From assembly GCA_016808115.1 (NCBI GenBank), contig JAEQBH010000650.1, positions 62,001 to 126,000 of the forward strand: a DNA stretch of 64,000 nt, written 5' to 3'. This stretch comes from Tetrastigma voinierianum. Its lineage: Eukaryota; Streptophyta; Magnoliopsida; Vitales; Vitaceae. The translations under genes and the position numbers were made by a program. Numbering within the stretch: position 1 is the first letter of the stretch; each line of letters starts with the position of its first letter. The notes below the pieces were generated by a model. That model saw only the letters and a list, made by a program, of their open reading frames with translations, had not been told where the DNA came from and made no database searches. Shown here in pieces: positions 22,770 through 34,930 of this stretch.

Positions 22770-25700
22770 TGTAAAACCCCAACCTTATTGAATGTTATAA
22801 TAGTAGTTATTGAACTGATTTGAGGTCTAATGATAGAAGCGAGAGTGGATTAGAATTTAGAACGCTCTGGACATCATTTGGGCATGAAGTGAAAATTTTC
22901 GAAAATTGTAACCGGGTGCCCTAATGAATAGTGATTTTTTTCTTATTTTATCCGGATGGAGGGGTTGCAAAGGGATTTTTAAGAAAATTTCAGTTCCTAT
23001 GACTTTGAACTGATATTTAGAAGATAATGGGAGATTTAAGTGAATAGTGATTTCCGGACTGAAATTTGGAGCCTGCGCTGAAATTTTTCGGAAATTGCGG
23101 GCGAGAAAATACGAAGATGCAGAATAAATCATAAAGACTAGCAGCTGAAATAAAGTGAAGCGAGGAGTCCGTTTGGATAGTTTCGGTGATTGACGTGGTC
23201 GGTGTGTCGCTGTAATAGGATTCTGGAGTTTTAATGATTTTAAATACGATTTCGGTGATTTAAGAGCACGAAATTCACTTTGTGAAGGATTTAGTTAAAA
23301 TATTTTGTAATTTCAGAATTTAAATATAGACGACCATAGAATATTTTTGGCAATATAATCGATATAAGCGATACTTGTTGGCGAGATAAAATCTGTATAA
23401 TGGAATATTTAATTGTATAGCCAATCAAAATCTTTCTTAATGGCTAAGTTATGATTTAAATAATGGGTAAATGACTTGGTCTCATGGGAATGGACCAATG
23501 AGAAGCTTGGATAAAGAGTAATTCACTTAAACCAACCAATGATATTTTGTTGCTTAAGGGCACTTTTGGAATAATATTTTAAAGTCTAAAATTTGAGGTT
23601 AAGTGCTCAAGGGGATCACGTATAGGAGAGGAAAGAAAGGAGAAAGAGAGAAAGAAAGGGGAAGAAAGGAGAAAGGAGGGGAGAAAGGGTAGGGCAAAGT
23701 GGTAGAGGTGGTACATTCTCTTTCAAGCTTCCAAGTGAGCTCAAGTGAATCAAGGAAGAAGACAAGGAAACCAAGAAACAAGTAAGTTTTCATGAGGTGG
23801 GAAAGTTGGTTTATGTTTTCATGCCTAATAATTTGATTTTCTTGTATGGATGTTAAATTGAAGTGGCATTTAGGGTTATTGAATGATGATGATTTTGAGA
23901 TAAATTGAGAAAGCCATGGATTAGATTAGGGTTTTGACAAATCAAGTGAATGAATGGTTAGGAGTTTGATGTAGACTTTTATTGTGATATGTTGAAATGG
24001 GTATAATGCATCAGATTTAAGTGTTTAGAGTGAAAGAAAAAATGGAAGAGAAACACAATTTAGTAAATTTTTGGGCAGCAGTCTCTCAGTACAGAAATAT
24101 GTTTTCTGTTTTGACCAGTTTGGTATTTTGGCCATAGCTTGCTCATTTCAGATCGGAATTGAGTGATTCAAATTCTGGGTAAAATAGACTTCTCGGGGAA
24201 AAATATATCTAAAAGGAGTTCATGTAAATTATAAACTTAAAGGAGTGCCCAGAAAATGGTTCAAAGTGGAGCTATGTGCGATTCTGTTCTGCCAAACTGA
24301 GTTATTTGTTGTGCAGATTGTGTTATATGGTTGAGGCTTTAGAGACGGAATTTTAAATTGAAAATTTAAAGAGATGTTATTGATATATCAGAACTGATCT
24401 GGAGAGTTTCATAGAATTTTGAAGACCGTTGAATAATTTTTGAGTCATAAGTCTATATGGGGTATGGTTGGAAAAAGGTTGGCCCAGAAATGAATGAGTT
24501 TTAGTGCTTAAGGGTAATTTGTTCATTTTGGCTTTTAAATGAATGTGTATGGTGGATTAAAATGGAAGTTATGATTAATGTATAGTTGTGATTTTCTTGG
24601 AAAAGGGTGTAGAAAAGGATGATCGGACGGGAGCGGGAACTCAACGGGAAGCAAGCGGAGTGAGCGGTGAGCGTAGTGAAAATGATATTTTGAGAATTGA
24701 GTTTTTAAAAGTGAATGGTTTTAATGTTAAAGGCGAAAGTTTAATGTAAATTTTTATGTAAATGTTAAGGCATATGGAAATGTTTTATCTTGCATTGTTT
24801 TATCTTGCATCAATGCATATATTTATATGTGTATTAAATATATGTATGCATATGTTAGGTATTATGAAAGTTTAAAATGTGTAAAGAAAGCATATGTATT
24901 TTAATGATAAAGTAAAGGATTAAATCATTTATAAATGTATCTTTAAGAAATGTTTTCTTGATGGTTACCTAGCCCCCTCATTGTTATGGCGATATCGGCC
25001 AGTACTTTAAGCGTGTAAGGATTTGGGGGTAAGTTATGGGTTTTAACTGAGGAGGGAAATAGGTGTCTAGAGTAATATCCTTGCGTGATAAAGTACTATA
25101 TTTGGAACCATTTATGCAAAGCGTGAGTTTCTCCTTGCGTAGTGGTTATGGTAGGAATGTGACATCCCTCACCGTCCCGGTACCCGAGCTTGTTCGGTGT
25201 GTTTATTCCCCTGGGTTCCATCAGAAAGAATGAAAGAAAGAAATAAAGAAAGAAAGTTTACGGTACGAATGTTTAAAGCATAAATTGATTTTAATGGTAT
25301 AAGTATTTATTGAAAGAAAGTTTAAGGCATAAATGTTTAATGTATAAATGGATTTTAATTGTATAAATTATGTATTATTTTAGTATATCTTTTGGAAATG
25401 TTATCTAAATGAAAATGTACACTCCTTTGGGCCGTTTAGCTCGCTCTTTTTCCATATGTTTAGCCAAATATTTTCGGGGCGCGCAGGAGCGGTCGTCGGT
25501 GAAGTGCCCTCCTGTGCGGTGAGTCGACTATGAGGAGGCGGCGCATGTGGCTGCATTGGGGGATAATTTGCATATTGTATATGTGAATATTTTTGTCATG
25601 TAGATATGTATATATGTATATCGTTTGAAAAGGAACTACGTGGGCTTTGATCCTCAATGGACGAGGTACGTAGGCGGTCGGCTTAAGCCGGCTCAAGCCC

Positions 25701-26117
25701 AATCTTTTGATAAAATTATGCATGGAATTGAAGAAGGTTTAAATGTTTTGATGATTTGAAAGAAATAAATGTATATATATGTATATTGTGTTTGATTGGG
25801 TTGTGGACGAGGTCTGTGTGGAAGTTGATGAATTGAAGTTTAGAAGTGTTTTTAAATGTTTTCATCAGGTTTTGTAAATTTAGGAAAGTCAGAAAAACGG
25901 AAACTAAATGATTTTCTAAAAAAATCTAAGTGTTGAAAAAGAAGAAAAAGAAATTTTTTTAGCGCCGGCTTCGCATTATTTTAAAGATATGTGAAGAATT
26001 GTAAAGGGTTCGCTCCACGGATTTTAATTTATGGTTTTAAGGAAAAGTTTCTATATCCGTTGGAGTGCCGGGAGGTCCCCTCGGGTTCATGAGGTTAATC
26101 CGGGTCGGGATCCTTCA
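22770..26117 (+). repeat. Solo LTR, 3.35 kb
   Basis: It begins TGTAAAACCCC, ends GGATCCTTCA and is flanked by CTAGC. No gag or pol sequence, primer site or second LTR copy is found inside. The simplest reading is a solo LTR left by recombination between two LTRs. Visible parts: a purine-rich block (23620-23700), cctagccccctcattgttat near 24968, gacatccctcaccgtcccgg near 25160 and a TATA-rich stretch near 24820. Its general plan resembles the other chromovirus LTRs here, but it does not match them closely. Confidence 0.8.
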
Positions 26118-26204
26118 CTAGCTACCTTTCTCACTCCAAAGGCTGTAGAAACCTCAATTTGGGCTCTACTCACGATGTAGGTTTTGCTTGGAATTCTTTG
26201 AAAA

Positions 26205-27720
26205 TGTGCGCTGAACCGAGAGTCTGTTGATTTTCGTCGACCCGGAATACTACGTGAATGTCGGGTAACAGGCACGACTCATGAAAATCAGTGAGTCTCC
26301 CTTGTATGGGGCTCTGCAGTACCTAACTGTCCCAATTAACATCATAAAACGAGATACATGATGCATGATAGCTTAGGCCCATACAACAATACTCATCAAT
26401 ATACACTAACCATATACCATAGTTTCAAGAGTTAATAATTTACTCTTACACAACATCTATTAAAAGTTTAAAACAATCTAATACATGTATCCAATTAAAA
26501 CACCAAAGCCAAAACCCGGCTTTCTTCAAAATCGGCCTCTAGAATGAGCCGTCTCTCGACGCTCCTGTGCCTGAAAATTATATAGCCCTCGACCCGAGGG
26601 TGACTATCGCCTAATAATTGGAATCACCTAAATGGGTTACTCATTGCATATGCAATGCTCAATATAAACACCTCAAGTAATCACGTGATCCTACTTGAAT
26701 GTCACATGCCATCCCCATGTCTCGAGTCCTCTGACTCACTCACACTTGCCTAAGCCATGTAAATAATCATTTCAAAACAAAACCCTATTGTTATTGAAAA
26801 TACACTACGAATAGAGGTAAAAATATGGGACTACCTTCGAGGCGAATGTGTTGGAGAACCTTCTAAGCAGTCCTTAGTCCTCATCGAAATGATCTGTTGG
26901 ACTGTCTCCCAGCCCGTTCTCCGGAAATTCATCTGTGAAATTCCTTTACTTAACCGTATTCGTTTCGGGAAATTCATGTCATGCGCTCACACCTAATTTC
27001 TAGGTTACCGTGCATATGAAATGCATTATGCCATTTAAACACATTCATATCACACATACAAATATCATCATGCATATATTTACATAACTAAACACATAAA
27101 ACATGTTATGCACATTCATCATCAATTTCACCAAAAAATTAGCTCACATGGGCTAATTTACAGCTTCTGAAGCAATTCAATTTAAAATACTCAACCAAGC
27201 ATTATTTCTAAAATATTTAGTGAACACTATTCATATGAAACGGTGAAACCTGCAGTTCTTTGTTCTACTTTGCCAATCATCCAATCATTGGTTCACTTTG
27301 TGAACCGGAATTTCTATGGTCATTTAGGCCTCATACAAACCAACACATGATTTATAGCACAAAGCACAACCCAAGCAACCCAAACAGTCCGTGCACTGTC
27401 ACGGACTGTCCAAAACGGCTCTAAAAATTCCCACAATTCGGTCCCAAGTTTTGGGACCGATCAAACAGCCGTTCAAGACCTCAAACCAACGGCTCAGCTG
27501 AAAGCACTTAGAAACAAAGTGTAGCTTCCAAGTAGGATTAAGAGCCCCTACCTCTCGGAGTTTGTCGAACTCCTCAAAACGAAACCCACTCATTAGGTCT
27601 CGTCATGTGAAACGACTTTCCTTCTTGCTCAGGGAAGGATTTCGTGATCGGATCACACCAAAACTTAGAGAAGTCACACACTCTCTCTCTAAAAACACAA
27701 CCTAAAAGCTCACTGTAAGT
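26205..27720 (-). repeat. LTR, left arm of an inverted LTR pair
   Basis: The plus strand begins TGTGCGCTGAACCGAGAGTC, which corresponds to the reverse complement of the end of the right-hand LTR (TGTGACGCCCCAAAATCGGG from 29003 downward). Agreement continues past cctacttgaatgtca (26690), ccatgtctcgagtc (26716), gcctaagccatgta (26749) and tagctcacatgggctaattt (27139), to cagtccgtgcactgtcacggactgtcc (27387). It continues a further ~300 bases into the LTR 5' part, including a region like gaggtaggggctcttaatcctacttgg that is also in the 8876 LTR family. The inner limit near 27720 is approximate. Confidence 0.75.
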
Positions 27721-27749
27721 TATTTTCCTTCTGCACATTTTCTTTTGGT

Positions 27750-29003
27750 CTTTTGTTGAGGGAGATGAACACTATTTGTTATTCTGTCCTATTATCATTA
27801 AATCAAATTTTTTGAGCCTTTTTGGACAGTCCGTGACAGTGCACGGACTGTTTGGGCATCTTGGGTGTTGATTTATGCAATGAATCATGTTTTAATGTGT
27901 ATGAGGTCGGAAATGGCCACGGATTTCAAGTTCACAAAGTGGAACTGGAGTGTTGGGTGATTATGAACTACTACTCCGAGGGTTTCCCACTGCTCACGTG
28001 GAATAGTGTCTACAAAATATTTTGTGAGAAAATGTGTTTGGTTGAGTAATTCAAATCGAATTGCTTGTGTTTGTTAAATTAGCCCATGTGAGCTAATTTT
28101 TTGTGTAATGTATTGAGAAATTATATAACATGTTGTTGTGATTTAAATTATGTAAATATATGCATGATGATATATTTGCATGTGTTATATAAATTGTGTT
28201 GAAATGGCATAATGCATTTTCATATGCACCGAGGTAACCTAGAAATTAGGTGTAAAGCATGACACGAAGTTTTCAAAACGAACATGGTTAAGCAAAGGAA
28301 TTTCATGAAGATGAATTTCCGAGAATGGGGTTGGGAGACGGTCCAACGGTATCATCATTTCCTCGATGAGGACCATGATCAAGCTTCAGAAGTTCTTCAA
28401 CACATTCGCCTCGAAGGGTAATCCCATCTTTTTTACCGAATCTCGGTAGTGTATTTTCAAGAACAACAAGTTTTGTTTTGAAAATGATGTTTTTTTCTCA
28501 TACATGGCTTATGCAAGTGTGAGGGAGTCGGTGATGACTCGAGGCATGGGAACGGGCATTTAGACATTCAAGTAGGATCACGTATTTACTTGAGTGTATG
28601 TTTACATGGATCACTGCATATGCACTTAGGTGGGAGTAACCTATTTGTGTGGGTGATTCCACCGCTGGCGATAGCTCACCTCGCCGTAGGAATATTATTT
28701 CGTGCACAGGGGCGCCGAGAGGACGCACTCGCTTTTAGAGGTCGACTCAAGAAAGCCTATCGTGGCTTTGATGGTTTTCGGGTTTAAATATGTATTAAAA
28801 TTGTAAACTTTTCGATGATATGCCTGTAAGAGCGATGTAATAACTCTTAGACTATTGGATTATAGTTGGGTGTATTTTGATGATGAGTTGGTTTATGGGC
28901 CCAAGAGGCCATTTTTACTCGCTAAGGGTCTCGAGCATGTAGACATGTAGATGAGCTTCACGTTGACGGGTAGTCAACTGACTCCCGATTTTGGGGCGTC
29001 ACA
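27750..29003 (+). repeat. LTR, right arm of an inverted LTR pair
   Basis: This is a plus-oriented LTR portion ending GGGGCGTCACA at 29003. It shares the reverse complement of the left arm over about 1.2 kb: ggacagtccgtgacagtgca at 27823, ttagcccatgtgagctaattt at 28078, gcataatgcattttcatatgc at 28207 and ttcgcctcgaagggta at 28405. Its 5' end looks truncated relative to the left copy. No pol sequence lies between the two arms, so they are not the ends of one ordinary element. The bases after 29003 (aaacg) do not repeat the bases before 26205 (gaaaa). Confidence 0.75.
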
Positions 29004-29025
29004 AAACGACCATCCAAATTCTCAA

Positions 29026-29290
29026 AGATAGATAACATCTAGTCAGTCAAATTTAAAAGCCTAATGGCTGAAGAAATGACCTATCCTAGCCGTATAGATA
29101 AACATCTGGCTGGTCAAATGCAAAAGACCGGATGGCCCAGTAAAATGACCTATCCGGCCCAACATGGATAACAACATCTAATTTTGTCAAATTTAAAAGC
29201 CCGCATGGCGCAAAGAAATGACCCATCCCGCCTAGCATAGATAACATCTGCACTGTCAAATGCAAAAGCTCAACGCGAGGGTTCACCTAT
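29026..29290 (+). repeat. Tandem repeat, about 70-bp unit, four imperfect copies
   Basis: Units start agataacatct (29029), agataaacatct (29096), ggataacaacatct (29164) and agataacatct (29239). Each continues with a tcaaat(g/t)yaaaag core and usually ends atgacctatcc. Tandem repeats of this kind occur beside the polypurine tract or gag in several plant gypsy lineages. Here they lie next to a broken gag-like region on the minus strand. Confidence 0.8.
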
Positions 29291-29519
29291 CGTATAACAC
29301 AACAGACGGCCCATCTCGCTCCATACAGATGATTTCTACCTGCCACATGCGCGCTCGAATGGTGCGCTTAACAAAAATCAATACAAACCTGGATGGCATA
29401 GTATCAAAATGTACAACAAGGTATTAAACAAAAAGTAACGAAGAAAGAGAAAGGGATGTAAATTGTTTGGTGCAAAAACACTGAACAGTACAAGTCTCGC
29501 CTCACAAAGCACTCAAGCC

Positions 29520-32250
29520 CTAGTTAGCAAAGGCATCCTTAACCCCGCCGTTTGACTTAGCGGCCTGAGACCTTATCTCAAGAGTCGCCTTCTCCGGCGG
29601 CATCGGCTGGCTCTCCCCGACGCTCCTCCCCGCAACTGCAGCTTGGATCCAGTGGCGGAGCAAGAGGCCAGGTGCTCTCGGTGGGGCACCCGGGCCAGCA
29701 AAGAACTCTAGAGTTAACGGGACTGAAGGATCCGACATTCCATCCGGGATCTGAGGCTTGCTCCCACATATGTTGTGTGTAAAAACACAGCAACCATAGC
29801 CATAGTTGAACAACGTGTCGCCGCTTACATCGAACTCGACCTCCATCGCCTCTCTATCAACAACGGCCTTTTCCCGAAGGGCAGCGAAATCATCCTTTAT
29901 GGTCCTAAGCTCCAAGATCAAGGAAAGTCGCTCGTCCGTTAAACGGTTGTTTTCTTCCTCCGCCTTCGTACAAGCTTCCCCCGCAATGGACAATGCCTTT
30001 TGAGCAACTCCACACTCGGACTCCACCCTCAGGCGAGCGCTTTTCGCAACCACTAAGGCACGTTGAACCCGGGCAAGCTTAGACTCCATTTGTGCTCGGG
30101 CATTAACGGCCCCTTCAGGCTCCAACTTGGCCATCGCTGTCTCATGGCGTGTCAGACCTCTCAAATTTCACCGCGCCTTCAACGTATTCCTCCTTAGCCT
30201 TCGTACTCCAAGCTGACGACACGCCTGCCAATCCTCGACCTCCTTTAATGAAGCACTCGCATCTCCCGCCTACCATTCCGCACTGGACATATAATCGCGT
30301 GTTAAGGTCCCCTAGCCGGAGCTCAACTCGTGATGCCAAAGCGCCATATCTCCAAACAGCCGACTGCCGAAAGAAACCCATTAGGAATACAGAAATCACA
30401 TTGAGCTAATATCAAGATAATGAAACCCGTCTATCTTACCAGTCATCGACTGGAACGTAGTTACTGGGCTAAGTGACTTGTATCCTATCATCGATAATCC
30501 GCCGGATGTCTTCCTTCTAGGTCCCTGCAGGAACGCTCACCGTGTAGTCCTTGCTAAGACCCATGCCCCGAGCAACTACCGACATCCGAAGCATGTGCGG
30601 ATACAAATTGTTCAGCCGATCGCTCATGACTCTCCAGATGCCGCGGAAAGGCTCCCAACTGCATGATGTGCTTCCACCGTCCGCCCCGGGAGCCGATACT
30701 TCCACTCTCAGAGGCTCCGGCCCACGCGGAGGAGCATAACAAATGGGGCTATAATCCAACCGATACAGGCCTGGCATCCTCGGACAGAGATAAACTTCGA
30801 CCTCGCTAGGTCGACCCTTTAGCTCGACGGGCGCAAGCCACCCGGCGCACTTGGAACCGGATCGCCCTCCTTCGACTCTATCCAGGTAACCCCCGCCGAC
30901 TCCGTTTGATCTATGGGCCCCGATTTGGGAGAGCCAGGGATGATAATCGCTTGCACCTCCGAACCCCTCGCAGCAGTCGACTAGGTCCCGTAGTCCGGGC
31001 GGTGGGCCATGCCGACTCACCGCCGAACTCAACCGCCGTCTCCTCTCAGGGGCGGCATAACGATTGCGCCCATCATCCTCTCCTCCCGTTCCTCTTCCTC
31101 CAAATCCTGGAGACCTTCGTGTTCGGCACTAACCCAGGGAATAAAATCCTCCCCCTTTGACCCAGGTGCTTTCTGTTGCCCAAATGCCCCTTTCCGTCTG
31201 ATCTTTACTACTCGGGGGGCAGACCCTACCACTCCGACGCAAGGAGCCGCTCGGGACGGCGCATTCTAGCCCCCTCCGACCGGGAGCCGGATGGGCGGCG
31301 AATCCCCACTAGTAGAAGTAGACAACCCCGATGTGTCCAAAGACTGCATCCGACTTGATGCCTCAACTACTAAGTCCCCGGAGGGACAAGCATTGCTAGA
31401 AATCAGACGTCGTAGGTCAACAATGACAAAGTGCTCCCCTTCCACAATATCCGAAGGCAACGGTCGGGGAATGACCGAAAGGGTGTAAGGAGTTGGGTTG
31501 CGCCTCACAGCAGATATATTATCTGGAGTTAGTAGAACCTTGTAGTGACGCTCCTGCTCGGAAATCTCCAATAGCCGACGAATCTTCTCTAAGCTCGACT
31601 TCTCCACCTAGTCCACCAGCCTACCTCGCCAAGCTTTCCCTGCACGAACAACCCAAGGTTAGTCCATCGTAACACACAAATATCTAGAAGAAGGCCATTC
31701 GCCGCATCTAAATCTCGACCACACACACTGGAAAGACTGAGACCGGCGAATATTAATCTAAGCCCGGAACCTTGGTCTCATCCTGTGGTCCCCTCAATTA
31801 GCACGCGCCTTCGCCTCTCGCCTTAAAGTAGTAGGGAGCCTATTAACAACCCGAAATCTGGGCCCGTAATCGATATAGACATTCGCCACCCCCGCCCATT
31901 CCTCCTCGAAAGTAATAATACACAGCCTCCACCAACGAGATCGAGCTGGTACGTATGGTTCAATACGCAGGTCGATTAAATACGGATGACGCCATGGACA
32001 AGGCCCGCGCCCGCAAATGTAAAAATTGCTTGACTATGGTTGGCACGAGGAAACGAAATTCGCCGCGAGATGCTTCAAGTAAAAATACATCACAGGTTCT
32101 CCATCCAAGGTAGACTCATCCACCTCGGCCCATCAACTCGAGGTCAATGTTATCAAGCACCTAGCAAAGAAGCTTTAACCTCCATCATTGGGTGATGCAA
32201 TGATGTCAAGCCATAGAAGGTGCCACTCTAGCGCCTCCCTTGGCGACCAC
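29520..32250 (-). pseudogene. Gag-like / 'putative gypsy-type transposon' protein, broken
   Basis: On the minus strand, three open segments follow one another in different frames: 31607-31266 (IVEGEHFVIVDLRRL, a Ser/Pro-rich tail), 31032-30517 (LRDLVDCCEGFGGASDYHPW; EVEVYLCPRMPGLYRLDYSP) and 30399-29520. The last is rich in heptads (ARVQRALVVAKSARLRVESE; AEEENNRLTDERLSLILELR), clearly a coiled coil. A degenerate globular part followed by a coiled coil and GC-rich coding suggests the plant gag-like family often annotated as putative gypsy-type transposon. I see no zinc knuckle, protease or RT nearby, so this may be a non-autonomous element. The assignment is an inference; the coiled coil is directly seen. 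Confidence 0.45.
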
Positions 32251-32259
32251 TTGTGGAAG

Positions 32260-34620
32260 TTTCTTCCTGACCCCTCGCCACTCTACAAGAAAATCAAGAG
32301 GAGAAGAGAGAACGACATTAATTCAAGCCATATACCGTTGGTACGGCGCATTCCCAAAATAAATAGTTTTAAACCCAACTCCCTCCCTCCCCCCCCCCCC
32401 TAGGTTCCCTACGGCCTCCAAACTATCGCTCACTAAGGTCCCAGATTAAAGGACGACGATGATTACCTATGAAATGAAGAGTGCACAAAATGGCTCATGA
32501 ACGAATGCAACGTTAAACCAGCGTATTTGCAGAGGATGGTCGCAGGAAAGCGATAAAACCTAAATGACAAGAAAGGAAAAGAGTACGACTTATTGATGCC
32601 TATCTATATATCGATGCCTAGGGCTTGCAGTAGCATTTAATGCACCGATGACTACCCGCTCGCCTGCAAGGATTTCAACCATCACGACGCCGCCCCATTG
32701 GGCATACATCGCGCGGGCTGCCTAAAGGGCCCTTCACTCAGCACTGGGTTAACGGGGCCGCCCGCTAATGTTTCGTTACACATCCAACAACACCAACAGC
32801 AAGACGTCCAACATCGCCATGTTAACACTGCACAAGACATCACAAAGTCAAGAACCTGATTCTCACATCAAAAACAAAAAAAGGTTCTATGATTATATGA
32901 TATGTTTATGTAACACAATCTGATAGAACCATAACATATTTCCAATCAATCATCCGTAATCATATATGATACACCGCAATACAAAGAAAATAACTGCAAA
33001 GCATCCACCGCTAAAATCGGTGTAGAAGATGTCAGAGAAGCTAAGAAAGAGGAAAAGATGGAGATAGGGCTGAAAGAAGTGGAAGTTGAGAGATCCCCGC
33101 AGATCTCATTGTAACCCTGATGTGGCAGAGGATTCCATTCAAGTTTTAGAACCACCCAAAGACCACCAAAAACAATTCCTGCGCTATGCACTGGCCAAAC
33201 CATGCACCCTAGCCCGATCCATGCTCGAAAGCACACTCAAATAATCGATCACAATCATCCTTCATCCCGCAATCCCCCCACCTCCGGGTCTCAAAGAATG
33301 TTCAATTATCCTTTTCTACCGGAGCAACATGATAACTAGTAGAGAATGAACCCACAATTCTAGCCTTTTATAGAAGCCTCCGGTCTCAGGATCAACTCAA
33401 GCAACCTTATAGCATCTAATGCAATTTCAAAAAAAAAAAAAAAGTTACAAAATTCACATTGAAATTCAACAAGATCGATAATAAGGCCCAATGAGATATG
33501 ACGTCGTTTATCCTTTTTTTCTCGACCGTGACAATCACCCTCCCTACAGAGGCAAGATCAGGGACCATGGGCCCAGCTATTCCCTAGCCAACCGGCTCCA
33601 AATTCTGCTGGGCCCCGATGGACCAGTCCCAAATCCAGGGACGGCCCAGACAATGAGTAGTTCAGAACACCGCACCTCGCCGGCGCTCGGCACCTCTATC
33701 CCAAACGCCCTTCCGCGATGCGCCCAAGTGCCCTGATGCCTTTCTTCACCCGATGCTCCTTTCACGGTCGACTCAATTAAACGAAATTGCCACCGGAAGC
33801 CTTTCATGATATAAGTATATTTTCTCCCCAAGAGTCACTCCGCCTCACCTCCAAAGGCACTCCCACAGCTTACTGCTCAAGAGCGCTTATATAAAAGAAG
33901 AACAAGTTATCCTTCCTGAAATGAGAGCCACCTTCCCTATCTGTGGGAAGAAATCGTCCCCCCTCCATGAAAAGCGGATCCCCTTTCTCCCTCCATGTTA
34001 TAGAAAAGAACTCACACCAAATAAGGTACGACATTCTTGATGGAGATAACTCCGCCTCCGACTCCTCGCCTTCCAAAAGCTAACCCTTGCCACTCCGAGG
34101 GACGACTAACACCACCATCGTCTCAGCCTGTCTGGGCAGGTTGCATTTAACTCGGTGAATGCCCGACGATCCATTGACTCTGAGAATTCCGAAGACTACA
34201 ATGCATAATGATTTAGAATGTCCACAATTCATTGAATATATCAAAACCTGAAAACACTAATTTGTATCCCATATTCCAAAAATGTTTCTAAGTCAAGTAA
34301 AATTCCAAGATCGGCTTAAGAAGCTCACTATTTTACAATTGATAAAAGTAATCACATCAAATTCTTAAATACGAAGATGCAGCGAACCAATAGGGTGACA
34401 ATGAAAGTCTTTGACAAATCAATTTTATGTAAGGCTTCACCAAATCCCAATAGATATACACAAATCTAGCAATTGGATTCCCATTTTTTTTGGTTTTTTC
34501 ACAAGCTTGAATCCAATCTCCTTTTAAGAAGTAACTTTGTTGAAAATTGAGGGGATGCAAACTGAATCAGATTTGATTGCATAGCTTTGAAGAAAATAGA
34601 TTTTGACTATACGAACTCAC
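32260..34620. other. GC-richer non-coding stretch of the same unidentified element
   Basis: No convincing coding sequence. It holds a C-run at 32389-32400, a poly-A at 33427-33443 and GC-rich segments (32690-32770, 33540-33740). It may be the leader and LTR of the minus-strand gag-like element, but I found no repeated copy in the window to fix LTR borders. The composition returns to AT-rich near 34200. Confidence 0.35.
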
Positions 34621-34623
34621 GAA

Positions 34624-34930
34624 GCTTGGGAACCGTGAAAGTAATAAGAAAAATATATTATGAAGAAAATAATGAGGAAAAATGGAAGAAAGAAAATTTT
34701 TGAGGAAAATAAAAAATATGTTTAAATTTAATAAATTAATTTTATAAGGCTTATTGAAATTCATTTTATTTATTTAACTCTATTCTATAAGGATCAAAAA
34801 AATTTTAAATATGTAAAATTGTAAGGAATTTCGTTATATTTTATTTTTATATTTTTCTTATGGTAAAACCTAATATGAGAAAATCATTCTTTCTTTGGTT
34901 TTTTTTTTCTTTCCCTATTACTACAAATGA
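34624..34930. mobile_element. MITE-like element, copy 1 (worn)
   Basis: It shares a 300-bp layout with 61637-61940 and 63152-63388: a purine-rich start (aatggaagaaagaaaatttt), gaggaaaataaaaaatatgtttaaa, taataaatt.att, a central tctattctataaggat, attgtaaggaattt and a T-rich end (ttctttccctattact). The terminal inverted repeat TTTGGAATCC is blurred here (cttgggaacc at 34627). Confidence 0.5.

Larger units (their letters stand above)
22675..26204 (+). pseudogene. PHT4-type anion transporter exon, split by a solo LTR
   Basis: After the acceptor tttcctatag, the exon reads GYLNPPIVEGLLVDYYGAKV then VIAWGVALWSLA, up to 22769. It resumes at 26123 as TFLTPKAVETSIWALLTM. Together these match the membrane segment of plant PHT4/ANTR anion (phosphate) transporters of the major facilitator superfamily, where a G-Y-L start, VDxYGGKxVMAWGVxLWSLATFLTP and a TSLWALLAxR motif are usual. 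The two halves join in frame once the solo LTR and one CTAGC copy are removed. The codon after LLTM is tag where the family has Arg, and VLLGIL follows before another stop. Sequence identity ends at about 26204, where a second LTR begins. No other exons were seen. Confidence 0.7.

Noticed and set aside
30149..31488. Plus-strand ORFs in the GC-rich region
   Set aside because: They mirror the minus-strand gag-like frames. The minus-strand product has a clear coiled coil, while the plus-strand products have no coherent domain.
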